From Cryptosporangium aurantiacum (lineage in GTDB: Bacteria; Actinomycetota; Actinomycetes; Mycobacteriales; Cryptosporangiaceae), in the NCBI RefSeq assembly GCF_900143005.1, contig NZ_FRCS01000017.1, positions 85,739 through 149,738 of the forward strand: DNA of 64,000 nucleotides, written 5' to 3'. A program made the translations under genes and the position numbers. Each line of letters opens with the position of its first letter. Position 1 is the first letter of the stretch. The notes below the pieces were generated by a model. It saw only the letters and a program-made list of their open reading frames with translations, did not search any database and was not told the origin of the DNA. This document shows positions 8,145-17,588 of this stretch, one piece after another.

Positions 8145-8156
8145 ACTTATATAAGT
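8145..8156. promoter_or_regulatory. Perfect palindrome ACTTATATAAGT, candidate operator
   Basis: A 12-bp perfect palindrome lies 12 bases upstream of the AlkD-like start (minus strand) and about 110 bases upstream of the SRPBCC start (plus strand). It is strikingly AT-rich for this genome. ArsR/SmtB-type regulators bind comparable short AT-rich palindromes, but no ArsR gene is present here, so the binding protein is unknown. Confidence 0.5.
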
Positions 8157-8267
8157 CAATCCTGAGATTAGAAAGTTACCTCCGTCACGTTGCCTCCAGC
8201 AAGACCCGCCGGTCACGCCACGATGACCCGAACCGAGGTCGGATTTGACCGCAAAGGAGCGGCTGCC

Positions 8268-8753
8268 ATGACCGAACCCCTGGAACAGCGCATCTCCACC
8301 ACCCGCCGGATCGCCGCTCCCGCGGCCCGAATCTTCGCCGTGATCAGTGATCCCGACGGCCACGTCGCGATCGACGGATCCGGAATGTTGATGGCCGCCG
8401 ATGGCTCACGCCGGCTCACCGCGGTCGGCGACATGTTCATCATGAACATGGACCGGGAGCCGCTCGGCGACCTGCCGATGGGCAAGTACACCGTGCAGAA
8501 CACCGTCGTCGCGTTCACGCCGGAAGCCGCGATCGCCTGGCAGCCGGGCGAGGTAGACGGGCGCCCGCTCGGCCACACCTACGGCTACACGCTCACTCCG
8601 GTCGGTACCGACACCACCGAGGTCACGTCCTACTGCGACTGGAGCGGCGTCCACCCGAAGATCCTGACGATCCTGAGCTGGCCGGTCGTGCCGCTCAGCA
8701 TGCTGGAGACCTCACTCGACAACTTGCAGCGACTCGTCGAAGAACGGGAGTAA
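8268..8753 (+). CDS. SRPBCC (START-like) domain protein
   Basis: A 161-residue single-domain protein. The opening EQRISTTRRIAAPAARIFAVISDPDGHVAIDGSG is the first strand and helix of a START/Bet v1-like fold in the polyketide-cyclase/dehydrase group. Later segments are GKYTVQNTVVAFTPEAAIAWQPG and TEVTSYCDWSG, with the long C-terminal helix LSMLETSLDNLQRLVEERE. The fold makes a hydrophobic ligand tunnel; no catalytic residue is obvious. AAAGGAG precedes the ATG at 8268. A longer in-frame extension to 8190 lacks a ribosome site. Function not assigned. Confidence 0.75.
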   Translation: MTEPLEQRISTTRRIAAPAARIFAVISDPDGHVAIDGSGMLMAADGSRRLTAVGDMFIMNMDREPLGDLPMGKYTVQNTVVAFTPEAAIAWQPGEVDGRPLGHTYGYTLTPVGTDTTEVTSYCDWSGVHPKILTILSWPVVPLSMLETSLDNLQRLVEERE

Positions 8754-8825
8754 CGCGTTACCCGCCGGTAGATTGTCCTGGCCAGTGCGGCAGTGCCGCC
8801 GCACGGCCGGCTCAGGAGGCGGATC

Positions 8826-10082
8826 GTGACCGCGGACAACGTCGTGCCCGTCCGACGCGGAACGCCGCGGCTCCACGAATGGCTGACCCGATCGATCCAC
8901 GACCTCGCCCCGGCGATCGTCGCCGAGCTGGTCGAGCGGCTCCCGGTCTACTCCACGCTGCCGCCCGAGCAGTTGCGGCGGGACATCGTCCAGGTCGTGC
9001 AGCGCGCGCTGCGCGGGTTCGCCGCGTTCGTGCGCGACGGCGGCCCGCCGGACAGCGGGGACCTGGCCGCGCTGCGGGAATCGGCCATCCGCCGCGCGGA
9101 GGAGGGCGTCCCGCTCGACGCGGTGCTCGGCGCGTACTTCGTCGGCGCCCGGTACCTGGTCGACGCGTTCCTGCGGGAGGTGGACCACCACGAGGATCCG
9201 ACCGCGGTCGCCCAGCTCCCCGGTCAGCTACTGACGCTCCTGCAGCCGGTGACCGCCGCGGTGCTGGACGGCTACCTGCGGGTGGCCCAGGCTTCCTGGA
9301 GTGCGGACCGGGACGCCGAACAAACACTGCTCAACGCCCTTTTGGACGGGAAGCCCGCCGGCGAGGCCGCAGCCCGCGCCGGTGTCGCCCTGCCCCCCGG
9401 TTACCTGGTGCTCAGCGTCGCCGTCGGCCGTCATCCGGACGAGACCGCGCCGGGCGTCGACCCGCTGATCGCGGCCCGCCGGAAGGTCCGCCGGTTACGC
9501 GCGGAGCTGCGCCACCAGACCCGGGGAACGGCTCTGGTGACGCTGGCCGCCGACGGTGGGCTCGTGCTGCTGCCGATGCCGGTGCCCGCCGACGCGCTGA
9601 CCGCGGCGCACTGGCGCGACCTGGCCGACCTCGTCGACCGGCTGTCCCGCCAGTGCGGCGTGACGCTGACCGTCGGCGCCGCCGAGGCCGAGTCGGACGG
9701 CGTTCCGGACGCCGCCCGGCTGGCCGCGGAGGTGCGGCAGGTGGCGTCCACGGCCGGTCGCGGCCCGGGTGTCCACCGGCTGTCCGACGTCCTGCTCGAA
9801 TACCAGCTCAGCCGTCCCGGCGCCGCGCACGCGCAGCTGGCCGCGCTGCTGCGCCCGGTCGCCGAGCGCCCGGACCTCCTGGACACGCTGCAGGCGTTCC
9901 TGCGGTGCGCGCTCGATCGCCGGGAGACGGCGGCCCGGCTCCAGGTGCATCCGAACACCGTGGACTACCGGCTGCGCCGGGTCACCGCGCTGACCGGCCT
10001 GGACACCGGTCGCAGCCACGACCTCCTGCTCCTGCACGCGGCGCTGGCCGCCCTCGGCCGCCCGCCCGGTCACCGCGCCTGA
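8826..10082 (+). CDS. PucR family transcriptional regulator
   Basis: A 418-residue regulator. The first 150 residues are helical (RIVQ-type sensor region, LHEWLTRSIHDLAPAIVAELVERL). A GGDEF-like central part follows (VTLTVGAAEAESDGVPDAARLAAEV). The C-terminal PucR helix-turn-helix reads FLRCALDRRETAARLQVH then PNTVDYRLRRVTALTGLD. PucR proteins typically activate catabolic genes in response to a metabolite. The GTG at 8826 is preceded by AGGAGG, which fixes the start. It overlaps by 13 bases, tail to tail, with the symporter gene at 10070, a possible target. Confidence 0.85.
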   Translation: MTADNVVPVRRGTPRLHEWLTRSIHDLAPAIVAELVERLPVYSTLPPEQLRRDIVQVVQRALRGFAAFVRDGGPPDSGDLAALRESAIRRAEEGVPLDAVLGAYFVGARYLVDAFLREVDHHEDPTAVAQLPGQLLTLLQPVTAAVLDGYLRVAQASWSADRDAEQTLLNALLDGKPAGEAAARAGVALPPGYLVLSVAVGRHPDETAPGVDPLIAARRKVRRLRAELRHQTRGTALVTLAADGGLVLLPMPVPADALTAAHWRDLADLVDRLSRQCGVTLTVGAAEAESDGVPDAARLAAEVRQVASTAGRGPGVHRLSDVLLEYQLSRPGAAHAQLAALLRPVAERPDLLDTLQAFLRCALDRRETAARLQVHPNTVDYRLRRVTALTGLDTGRSHDLLLLHAALAALGRPPGHRA

Positions 10083-10960
10083 GGCTGCTCCGCGTCGGCC
10101 GTCGCCGCCGCCCGCCGCCGGGTGATCAGGAACCCGAACGCGGTGGCCAGGATGTACATGAGCACCGAGTAGACGGCGGCGGGGATCGCGACCTCGGTGC
10201 TGTCCAGGACGCTCAACGCGATCGTCAGCGCCACCGTGGTGTTGTGGATGCCGACCTCCATCGAGCAGGCGATCGCCTGCCGCTCGTCGAGGCGCAGCAG
10301 CCGGGCGCCGGCGTACCCGATCGTCAGGCTCGCCAGGCAGAACAGCCCGGTGATCAGCCCGACCTCGCGGGCGTAGCCGGCCAGGTTCTCCCGCTCGCCG
10401 AACAGCGCGCCGAGCGCCACCAGGGCCAGCACCGCGATCGAGAACACCCGGACCGGGCGGTCGGCGCGGGCGGCGAACGCCTCGGAGCGGCGGCGAACCA
10501 GCATCCCGATCCCGACCGGGACCAGCACGATCGCGATCACCTGAACGACCTTGTCGATCTGGAGCCCGAGTTCGCCGTCGGCACCGAAGTGGTCGATCGC
10601 GAAGTTCGTGATCAGCGGCAGGGTCACGGCGGCGAGGACCGAGTTGATCGCGGTGAGCGAGACGTTGAGCGCGACGTCGCCGCGGAACAGGTGGCTGAAC
10701 AGGTTCGCGGTCGTCCCGCCGGGCGAGGCGGCCAGCAGCATGACGCCGACCGCGAGCAGCGGGTCGATGTCGAACGCCTTGACCAGGCCGAACGCGACCA
10801 GCGGCAGGACCACGACCTGGAGCACCAGCGCCACGGTCACCGCACGGGGCGTCTTCGCCACCCGGCGGAAGTCGGCGGGGGTGAGCGAGAGACCGAGGCC
10901 GAACATGATGATCGCCAGCGCGATCGGCAGGCCGACCGTGATCAGGGGAGAAGTGTCCAT
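10070..10960 (-). CDS. Bile acid:sodium symporter (BASS/SBF) family transporter
   Basis: A 296-residue membrane protein with about nine to ten hydrophobic segments. Family marks are the N-terminal LAIIMFGLGLSLTPADF, LLAASPGGTTANLFSHLFRGDVALN (a small-residue crossover with a possible sodium site) and CSMEVGIHNTTVALTIALS in the second half. BASS proteins carry bile acids in animals and pantothenate, pyruvate or other organic anions in bacteria and plastids, so the substrate is open. The ATG at 10960 gives MDTSPLITVGLP; the frame continues upstream as shadow. Convergent with the PucR gene. Confidence 0.85.
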   Translation of the reverse strand: MDTSPLITVGLPIALAIIMFGLGLSLTPADFRRVAKTPRAVTVALVLQVVVLPLVAFGLVKAFDIDPLLAVGVMLLAASPGGTTANLFSHLFRGDVALNVSLTAINSVLAAVTLPLITNFAIDHFGADGELGLQIDKVVQVIAIVLVPVGIGMLVRRRSEAFAARADRPVRVFSIAVLALVALGALFGERENLAGYAREVGLITGLFCLASLTIGYAGARLLRLDERQAIACSMEVGIHNTTVALTIALSVLDSTEVAIPAAVYSVLMYILATAFGFLITRRRAAATADAEQPQAR

Positions 10961-11141
10961 GTACCCGTCGACCTCCACGCTGCGGCCGGAAGAGCACTCA
11001 TGATGCAGCCGAGCCCGGCGTCGTGGCGGTGTGGCGGATCCAAAGTTTCGGGGGCACGGTTGTGAGCACCCACAACGGCCCGACCCGTTCGCGGGCGGAC
11101 ATCGCGCTCGCGAGAGAATGAAACGGTAGGAAGGGGAGGCC

Positions 11142-11540
11142 GTGAAACGAGTGATCGTCGCCGTGGTCGGCGTCGTGCTGGTCGCTGTCGGCGTTCTGCT
11201 CCTGGTTCTCCCCGGTCCCGGGCTCCTGATCGTGCTCGCCGGGCTGCTCGTGCTGGCCACCGAGTTCCCCGCCGTGGACCGCTACGTGGTCCCGGTTCGC
11301 CGCCGGGCACTGCGGGCCGCGGACGACAGCGTGTCGTCGCCGCTGCGGATCGCCGCCTCGATCGCGGGCGGCCTGTGGCTGATCGGCGCCGGCGTGGCCT
11401 GGGGTCTCGTCGACTGGCTGCCGTTCGCGGGCTGGAGCGCGGGCACCAGCCTGATCCTGTCCGGGTTCATCGTCCTCGGGCTGGTCGTCTGGAGTTACCG
11501 CCGGACCCGCACCCGGCAACGGGCCGGAACCCACGACTGA
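11142..11540 (+). CDS. PGPGW-motif small transmembrane protein
   Basis: A 132-residue protein with two N-terminal hydrophobic stretches separated by the LVLPGPGLLIVLAGLLVLATEF signature of the putative PGPGW transmembrane family. It then has an Arg-rich cytoplasmic loop and two more hydrophobic segments (IAASIAGGLWLIGAGVAWGLV and GTSLILSGFIVLGLVVW). An AGGAAGGGGAGG ribosome site precedes the GTG start. The role of the family is unknown; members are often small accessory envelope proteins. It stands alone. Confidence 0.7.
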   Translation: MKRVIVAVVGVVLVAVGVLLLVLPGPGLLIVLAGLLVLATEFPAVDRYVVPVRRRALRAADDSVSSPLRIAASIAGGLWLIGAGVAWGLVDWLPFAGWSAGTSLILSGFIVLGLVVWSYRRTRTRQRAGTHD

Positions 11541-11558
11541 CCCCACGACTGACCGCGG

Positions 11559-12245
11559 TTACGCGACGTTCTCCCTGACGGGCGCCCGCCCGGGCGCCCG
11601 TCGCACGGTCTCCACCGCGTGCGCGATCCGCTCGGCCAGGTCGGCGTGGTCACCGGCGGAGTGGGTCAGGCCGCCGAGGATGTCCCGGGCGAACCGCGCG
11701 GCGATCTGCTCGACCGACTGCGGACCGTCCGGGCGGTACCAGGTCCAGGCGTAGTTGCACATGCCGAAGATCTGCAGCGCGGACATCTGCGGGTCCTCGG
11801 TGTGCAGCAGTCCTCGCTGCACACCGTCGCGCACGATGTCCACGACGATCTGCGTGTACGCGGTCCGCTGCGTGCGCACGTAGTCGTTCAGTTCGCCCTC
11901 GAAGTACCTGACCAGCTCGCGCAGGCAGGCGAGGCTGGCCGCGCGGTCGTCACGGTGCGCGGCCAGCAGCGCGTAGATCATCGCGACGAGGCGGCTGACC
12001 GGGTCGTCCAGCTCGGCGAGGATGAACTCCGCCTCGGCGAAACGACGGCCGAAGTAGGCCACGTGTACCTCGCCGAGCAGCGCTTCCTTGCTCCGGAAGT
12101 GGTGGACGATCGTGCCTTTGCTCAGGCCGAGTTCCGCCGCGACGTCGCCGAGGCTGGTATCGGCGTAACCGCGGGCCGCCACCTGCTCGGCGAAGACACG
12201 CAGGATCGCGTCGCGCGAGCTCGCGCGGGGAGTTCGATCGGCCAC
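11559..12245 (-). CDS. TetR family repressor of the divergent liu operon
   Basis: A 228-residue TetR/AcrR regulator. The helix-turn-helix is AILRVFAEQVAARGYADTSLGDVAAELGLSKGTIVHHFRSKEALL. The C-terminal ligand domain has CNYAWTWYRPDGPQSVEQIA, a signature shared with KstR2-like regulators of acyl-CoA catabolism. It starts at a GTG and is divergent from the leucine/isovalerate operon across a 20-bp inverted repeat (12269-12288). It is therefore very likely to repress the operon and itself, with an acyl-CoA intermediate as inducer (inference). Confidence 0.85.
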   Translation of the reverse strand: MADRTPRASSRDAILRVFAEQVAARGYADTSLGDVAAELGLSKGTIVHHFRSKEALLGEVHVAYFGRRFAEAEFILAELDDPVSRLVAMIYALLAAHRDDRAASLACLRELVRYFEGELNDYVRTQRTAYTQIVVDIVRDGVQRGLLHTEDPQMSALQIFGMCNYAWTWYRPDGPQSVEQIAARFARDILGGLTHSAGDHADLAERIAHAVETVRRAPGRAPVRENVA

Positions 12246-12268
12246 ACGTCCACCCTACCGGTATCTTG

Positions 12269-12288
12269 CTGACCGTACGAGCGGTCAG
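12269..12288. promoter_or_regulatory. TetR-type operator between regulator and liu operon
   Basis: CTGACCG, a six-base spacer and CGGTCAG make a perfect 7-bp-arm inverted repeat. It ends five bases before the GTG at 12294 and 23 bases before the divergent TetR GTG. A bound repressor would block both promoters. The proximity to 12294 leaves almost no room for a leader on the liu side. Confidence 0.75.
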
Positions 12289-12293
12289 TTACG

Positions 12294-13250
12294 GTGAACA
12301 GCGTGCTGACCGACCCGGAGTACGGCGTCACCCGTCTGGACGGCCTGCCGTCCCGCATCACGATCTGCGAGGTCGGGCCGCGTGACGGCCTGCAGAACGA
12401 AGCGGCCGTGCTGCCGGTCGCGGTGAAGGCCGAGTTCGTCGAGCGTCTCGCCGACGCCGGCCACACGCTGGTCGAGACGACGAGCTTCGTGCACCCGAAG
12501 TGGGTGCCCCAGCTCGCCGACGCCGAGCAGCTGCTGGAGACTTTCAAGCCCACCGACGGTGTCCGCTACCCGGTGCTCGTGCCCAACCAGCGCGGGCTGG
12601 AGCGGGCGCTGGCGCTCGGCGTCCGCGACATCGCGGTGTTCGCCAGCGCCACCGAGTCGTTCGCCCGCCGCAACCTCAACCGCTCGGTGGACGAGTCGCT
12701 GGCGATGTTCGCCCCGGTCGTCGCGCGGGCCCGCGACGAGGGGCTCGGCGTCCGCGCGTACGTCTCGATGGCGTTCGGCGACCCGTGGGAGGGCGAGGTG
12801 CCGATCGCCCAGGTCGTCGACGTCGCCCGGCGCCTCACCGCGCTGGGCGTCACCGAACTCAGCCTGGGCGACACGATCGGCGTCGGCACGCCGGGTCGCG
12901 TGGTCGCCGTGCTCGACGCGCTGACCGGCGCGGACATCCCGATCGAGAGCCTCGCGGTGCACTTCCACGACACGTACGGGCAGGCGCTGGCCAACACGCT
13001 CGCGGCGTTGCGCCGCGGCGTCACGATCGTCGACGCGTCCGCGGGCGGCCTCGGCGGCTGCCCGTACGCCCGCAGCGCGACCGGCAACCTCGCGACCGAG
13101 GACCTGCTGTGGCAGCTGCGCGGTCTCGGCATCGAGACCGGCGTCGACCTCAACAAGCTGGTCGAGACCAGCGTCTGGATGGCCGGGAAGCTCGGCCGTC
13201 CCAGCCCGTCGCGCACCGTCACCGCCCTCGCCGGGGAGGCCACCGAATGA
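12294..13250 (+). CDS. liuE: Hydroxymethylglutaryl-CoA lyase
   Basis: A 318-residue TIM-barrel lyase that splits HMG-CoA into acetoacetate and acetyl-CoA, the last step of leucine breakdown. Signatures are ITICEVGPRDGLQNE at residues about 23-37 (metal-binding Asp), VHFHDTYGQALANTLAAL, and GLGGCPYARSATGNLATEDL near residue 258, whose Cys is the conserved catalytic cysteine. Two GTG codons, 12294 and 12303, are possible starts; neither has a Shine-Dalgarno and the operator ends just upstream, so a leaderless transcript is possible. It is first in a six-gene operon and ends in an ATGA overlap with the next gene. Confidence 0.9.
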   Translation: MNSVLTDPEYGVTRLDGLPSRITICEVGPRDGLQNEAAVLPVAVKAEFVERLADAGHTLVETTSFVHPKWVPQLADAEQLLETFKPTDGVRYPVLVPNQRGLERALALGVRDIAVFASATESFARRNLNRSVDESLAMFAPVVARARDEGLGVRAYVSMAFGDPWEGEVPIAQVVDVARRLTALGVTELSLGDTIGVGTPGRVVAVLDALTGADIPIESLAVHFHDTYGQALANTLAALRRGVTIVDASAGGLGGCPYARSATGNLATEDLLWQLRGLGIETGVDLNKLVETSVWMAGKLGRPSPSRTVTALAGEATE

Positions 13251-14026
13251 CGCTCGTCCACCGCGACACCGCCGACGGCGTCGCGACGATCACGCTCGAC
13301 TCGCCGGCCAACCGGAACGCGCTGTCCGCGCAGCTCCGCCGCGAGCTGATCGACCACCTCGACGCCGCGCTCGACGATGACGCCGCGCGTGTCCTCGTCC
13401 TCACCCACACCGGCAGCGTGTTCTGCTCGGGCATGGACCTGAAGGAGTCCCAGGGCGCCGACGCCAATCAGCAGGGCATCAACGAGGTACCCCGCATCCT
13501 GGAGACGATCTGGAGCTCGCCGAAGCCGGTCCTCGCGCGGCTCGCCGGACCGGCCCGCGCGGGTGGTGTCGGCCTCATCGCCGCCTGCGACATCGCGATC
13601 GCGACCGACACCTGCACGTTCGGGTTCAGCGAGGTCCGGCTCGGGCTGGTGCCCGCGGTGATCTCGGTGACCGTGCTCCCCCGGCTACTGCCACGCGCGG
13701 CTGGCGAACTGTTCCTCACCGGCGAGACGTTCGACGCCGCCCGCGCCGCCGACATCGGGCTGCTGAACAAGAGCGTTCCGGCCGAGGCCCTCGACGCCGA
13801 GGTGGCCCGCTACGTCGCGATGCTGCGGCTGGCCGCTCCGGGTGCGCTCGCCGGCACCAAATCGCTGCTCCGCCGGTCCCGCCCCAGTTCGCTCGCCGAC
13901 GACTTCGCCGCGATGAACGCGATGTCCGCGGCGTTCTTCGCCGGTGAGGAGGGCCAGGAGGGCATCCGCGCGTTCCGCGAGAAACGCCCACCGGCCTGGA
14001 TCGCCGCGGACGGAGCCACCTCATGA
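13247..14026 (+). CDS. liuC: Enoyl-CoA hydratase family protein, probable methylglutaconyl-CoA hydratase
   Basis: A 259-residue crotonase. It has [15 protein letters not shown], the first oxyanion segment [12 protein letters not shown] and the second [17 protein letters not shown]. The C-terminal [17 protein letters not shown] is usual for the family. Within this operon it should hydrate 3-methylglutaconyl-CoA to HMG-CoA, feeding the lyase upstream. The assignment to that substrate comes from context, not from residues. It overlaps both neighbours by four bases (ATGA). Confidence 0.8.
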   Translation: MTLVHRDTADGVATITLDSPANRNALSAQLRRELIDHLDAALDDDAARVLVLTHTGSVFCSGMDLKESQGADANQQGINEVPRILETIWSSPKPVLARLAGPARAGGVGLIAACDIAIATDTCTFGFSEVRLGLVPAVISVTVLPRLLPRAAGELFLTGETFDAARAADIGLLNKSVPAEALDAEVARYVAMLRLAAPGALAGTKSLLRRSRPSSLADDFAAMNAMSAAFFAGEEGQEGIRAFREKRPPAWIAADGATS

Positions 14027-15594
14027 CGACGGCCACCCGGCCGCTGCCCACCCGGGTCGATCCGGGCAGCGCGCAGTTCGCCCGCAACGCCGAAGCGCAC
14101 CGTGCGCTCGTCGCCGACCTGAACGCGAGGCTCGCCACCGCACGGCTCGGCGGGCCGGAGAAGTCGCGGATCCGGCACGTCGAGCGCGGCAAGCTGCTCC
14201 CCCGCGACCGCGTGGACATGCTCGTCGACCCGTCCTCGCCGTTCCTGGAGCTGTCGCCGCTGGCCGCGAACGGCCTCTACGACGATCAGGCCCCCGGCGC
14301 CGGGATCATCACCGGCGTCGGGCGGGTGGCCGGCCGGGAGTGCGTCCTGGTGGCCAACGACGCCACGGTCAAGGGGGGCACCTACTACCCGGTGACCGTG
14401 AAGAAGCACCTGCGGGCGCAGGAGGTGGCGCTGCACAACCGGCTGCCGTGCATCTACCTGGTCGACTCCGGCGGAGCGTTCCTGCCGAAACAGGACGAGG
14501 TGTTCCCCGACCGCGACCACTTCGGCCGGATCTTCTTCAACCAGGCGCAGCTGTCCAGCAAGGGCATTCCCCAGATCGCGGCCGTGATGGGCTCCTGCAC
14601 GGCGGGCGGAGCGTACGTCCCGGCGATGTCCGACGAGGCGGTGATCGTCCGCAACCAGGGCACGATCTTCCTCGGTGGCCCGCCGCTGGTGAAGGCCGCG
14701 ACCGGCGAGGTCGTCAGCGCCGAGGACCTGGGCGGCGGCGACCTGCACGCGAAGACGTCGGGCGTCGTCGATCACCTGGCCGACGACGACGCGGACGCGC
14801 TGCGGCTCGTCCGCTCGATCGTCGAGACGTTCGGGCCACGGGCACCGACGCCGTGGGAGCGCGTTCCGACCGAGGAACCGGTGGTCGACCCGGCGGAGCT
14901 GTACGGGGCCGTGCCGACGGATCCGCGCATCCCGTACGACGTCCGGGAGGTCATCGCGCGGATCGTCGACGGCTCCCGGTTCGCCGAGTTCAAGCCGGAC
15001 TACGGCGCCACGCTGGTCACCGGGTTCGCCCACATCCACGGCCACCCGGTCGGCATCGTCGCGAACAACGGCGTGCTGTTCAGCGAGTCCGCGCTCAAGG
15101 GCGCGCACTTCATCGAGCTGTGCGACCAGCGCGGGATCCCGCTGGTGTTCCTGCAGAACATCACCGGGTTCATGGTGGGCCGCGAGTACGAGGCGGGCGG
15201 CATCGCGAAACACGGCGCGAAGATGGTGACCGCGGTCGCGACGACCCGGGTGCCGAAGCTGACCGTCGTTCTCGGCGGATCGTTCGGCGCGGGCAACTAC
15301 GCGATGTGCGGCCGGGCGTACTCCCCCCGCGCCCTGTTCCTGTGGCCCAACGCGCGGATCTCGGTGATGGGCGGCGAACAGGCCGCCACCGTTCTCAGCA
15401 CGGTGGGCAACACGGATCCCGACGTGATCCGCGCCCAGTACGAGACCCAGGGCCATCCCTACTACGCCACCGCCCGGCTCTGGGACGACGGCGTCATCGA
15501 TCCGGCCGACACCCGCACGGTCCTCGGCCTGTCCCTGTCGATCGCCGCCAACGCGCCGCTCGCCGACCCCGCCTTCGGCGTCTTCCGGATGTGA
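14023..15594 (+). CDS. liuB: Acyl-CoA carboxylase carboxyltransferase (beta) subunit, probable 3-methylcrotonyl-CoA carboxylase
   Basis: A 523-residue carboxyltransferase subunit that moves the carboxyl group from biotin to the acyl-CoA. Visible are [35 protein letters not shown], the first oxyanion region [16 protein letters not shown], and the second [20 protein letters not shown]...[16 protein letters not shown]. The [19 protein letters not shown] region is typical of methylcrotonyl- or geranyl-CoA carboxylases rather than propionyl-CoA carboxylases. It pairs with the biotin subunit immediately downstream and is equivalent to mycobacterial AccD1. Confidence 0.85.
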   Translation: MTTATRPLPTRVDPGSAQFARNAEAHRALVADLNARLATARLGGPEKSRIRHVERGKLLPRDRVDMLVDPSSPFLELSPLAANGLYDDQAPGAGIITGVGRVAGRECVLVANDATVKGGTYYPVTVKKHLRAQEVALHNRLPCIYLVDSGGAFLPKQDEVFPDRDHFGRIFFNQAQLSSKGIPQIAAVMGSCTAGGAYVPAMSDEAVIVRNQGTIFLGGPPLVKAATGEVVSAEDLGGGDLHAKTSGVVDHLADDDADALRLVRSIVETFGPRAPTPWERVPTEEPVVDPAELYGAVPTDPRIPYDVREVIARIVDGSRFAEFKPDYGATLVTGFAHIHGHPVGIVANNGVLFSESALKGAHFIELCDQRGIPLVFLQNITGFMVGREYEAGGIAKHGAKMVTAVATTRVPKLTVVLGGSFGAGNYAMCGRAYSPRALFLWPNARISVMGGEQAATVLSTVGNTDPDVIRAQYETQGHPYYATARLWDDGVIDPADTRTVLGLSLSIAANAPLADPAFGVFRM

Positions 15595-15599
15595 GGGCC

Positions 15600-17588
15600 A
15601 TGACCTCCGACACGCTGTTCTCTACCGTTCTGGTCGCCAACCGCGGAGAGATCGCGGTCCGCGTCATCCGCACGCTGCGCCGGCTCGGCATCCGGTCGGT
15701 CGCGGTGTATTCCGACGCCGACGCGGACGCCCCGCACGTCACCGCCGCCGACGTCGCGGTCCGGATCGGACCACCGCCCGCCGCCGAGTCGTACCTGTCG
15801 ATCGACGCGATCCTCGACGCCGCACGGGCCACCGGCGCCGAGGCGATCCACCCCGGCTACGGCTTCCTGTCCGAGAACACCGACTTCGCCGCCGCCTGCG
15901 AGACGGCGGGCGTCGTGTTCATCGGCCCGCCGTCGTCCGCGATCGACGCGATGGGCGACAAGATCCGTGCGAAACAGACCGTCGCCAAGGCCGGGGTGCC
16001 GGTCGTCCCCGGCTCGGACGCGGCCGGGTTGTCCGACGACGAGCTGGTCGCCGCCGTGGCCGAGACCGGCTTCCCGGTGCTGCTGAAGCCCTCGGCGGGC
16101 GGCGGCGGCAAGGGCATGCGCGAGGTCCACGCCGCCGACGACGTCCGCGCCGCGATCGCGAGCGCCCGCCGCGAGGCCCGCAGCTCGTTCGGGGACGACA
16201 CGCTGCTCGTCGAGCGGTTGATCACCACCCCCCGCCACATCGAGATCCAGGTGCTCGCCGACGCCCACGGGAACGTCGTCCACCTGGGTGAACGCGAATG
16301 TTCGCTGCAGCGCCGCCACCAGAAGATCATCGAGGAAGCGCCCTCGCCGCTGCTGCGTGAAGCGCAGCGGGAGGCGATGGGCGCCGCGGCCTGCGAGGCC
16401 GCGCGGGCCTGCGGCTACGTGGGCGCGGGCACGGTCGAGTTCATCGTCGCCGGGGACCGGCCCGACGACTGGTTCTTCATGGAGATGAACACCCGGCTGC
16501 AGGTCGAGCACCCGGTCACCGAGGAGGTGTACGGCGTCGACCTGGTCGAGGCGCAGCTGCGGGTGGCGGCCGGGGAACGCGCGCCGTGGCCCGCCGAGCT
16601 GACGCCGAACGGCCATGCCGTGGAGGCCCGGATCTACGCCGAGGACCCGGCCGCCGGTTTCCTGCCGACCGGGGGCCGGATCCTGGCGCTGCGGGAACCC
16701 TCCGGCGTGCGGGTCGACTCGGGGATCGCCGAGGGCGGTTACGTCGGCTCGGACTACGACCCGATGCTGGCGAAGGTCATCGCCTACGGCACCGACCGGG
16801 CCGAGGCACTGCGGCGCCTGGACGCCGCGCTGGCCGACACCGTGCTGCTCGGGCTCGGTACGAACATCGGTTTCCTGCGGGCGTTGCTCGCCGACCCGGA
16901 CGTCCGCGCGGGAGATCTCGATACCGGCCTCGTCGGCCGTCGTCTCGAATCGCTGACGACGCAGGACCTGCCGGCCGACGTCGTCGGCGTCGCCACCGGG
17001 ATCGCGCTCCTGGAACTCGAGCCGTCCGGGTCGCTCGTCGACCCGTTCGACATCCCGGGTGGGTGGCGGCTCGGCGGTCCGGCGTGGACGACCCGCCGGC
17101 TCGCGGTCGGGCACGACACCGTCGAGGTCCGGTACCGCGGCCGGGCGTCCGACGCCGAGATCTCGATCGACGGCGGGGAACCGATCCGGATCAGCACCCG
17201 CCACGGCGGCGTGCACACCCAGGGCGGTGTGACCCGCACGTACGCGATCGCCCGCGACCCGTCCGGTGTCGTCTGGATCGGACGCGACGGCCGGTCCTGG
17301 GCGATCCACCCGCACGAAGCGCTGGACGCCGTCGGCGACGCGGCCACCGGATCCGGCGGGCCCGTGCTGTCGCCGATGCCGGGCGCCGTCACCGTTCTCG
17401 CGGTCAGCGAGGGAGAGCACGTCACCACCGGGCAGACGCTCGCCGTCGTCGAAGCGATGAAAATGGAGCACGTGCTCAGCGCGCCGGTGGACGGCACGGT
17501 GAGCGGGCTCCGCGCCCGAGTCGGCGCGAACGTCGCCAAGGACGCCGTCCTGATGTCCATCGAAACCGGAGCCGACCATGGATCTTGA
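15600..17588 (+). CDS. liuD: Acyl-CoA carboxylase biotin (alpha) subunit, probable 3-methylcrotonyl-CoA carboxylase
   Basis: A 662-residue subunit joining biotin carboxylase and biotin carrier domains. Biotin carboxylase spans roughly residues 5-445: VLVANRGEIAVRVIRTLRRLG, HPGYGFLSEN, the ATP lid KPSAGGGGKGMR and the active-site MEMNTRLQVEHPVTE. A BT-like linker follows, and the carrier domain has VVEAMKMEHVL near residue 621, where the Lys is biotinylated. The start is six bases after the beta-subunit stop, and the 3' end overlaps the acyl-CoA dehydrogenase by 11 bases. It resembles mycobacterial AccA1. Methylcrotonyl-CoA specificity is inferred from the operon. Confidence 0.88.
   Translation: MTSDTLFSTVLVANRGEIAVRVIRTLRRLGIRSVAVYSDADADAPHVTAADVAVRIGPPPAAESYLSIDAILDAARATGAEAIHPGYGFLSENTDFAAACETAGVVFIGPPSSAIDAMGDKIRAKQTVAKAGVPVVPGSDAAGLSDDELVAAVAETGFPVLLKPSAGGGGKGMREVHAADDVRAAIASARREARSSFGDDTLLVERLITTPRHIEIQVLADAHGNVVHLGERECSLQRRHQKIIEEAPSPLLREAQREAMGAAACEAARACGYVGAGTVEFIVAGDRPDDWFFMEMNTRLQVEHPVTEEVYGVDLVEAQLRVAAGERAPWPAELTPNGHAVEARIYAEDPAAGFLPTGGRILALREPSGVRVDSGIAEGGYVGSDYDPMLAKVIAYGTDRAEALRRLDAALADTVLLGLGTNIGFLRALLADPDVRAGDLDTGLVGRRLESLTTQDLPADVVGVATGIALLELEPSGSLVDPFDIPGGWRLGGPAWTTRRLAVGHDTVEVRYRGRASDAEISIDGGEPIRISTRHGGVHTQGGVTRTYAIARDPSGVVWIGRDGRSWAIHPHEALDAVGDAATGSGGPVLSPMPGAVTVLAVSEGEHVTTGQTLAVVEAMKMEHVLSAPVDGTVSGLRARVGANVAKDAVLMSIETGADHGS

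Noticed and set aside
13810..15456. A 548-codon minus-strand frame opposite the carboxyltransferase gene
   Set aside because: Shadow frame; the plus-strand protein is a conserved carboxyltransferase across the same bases.
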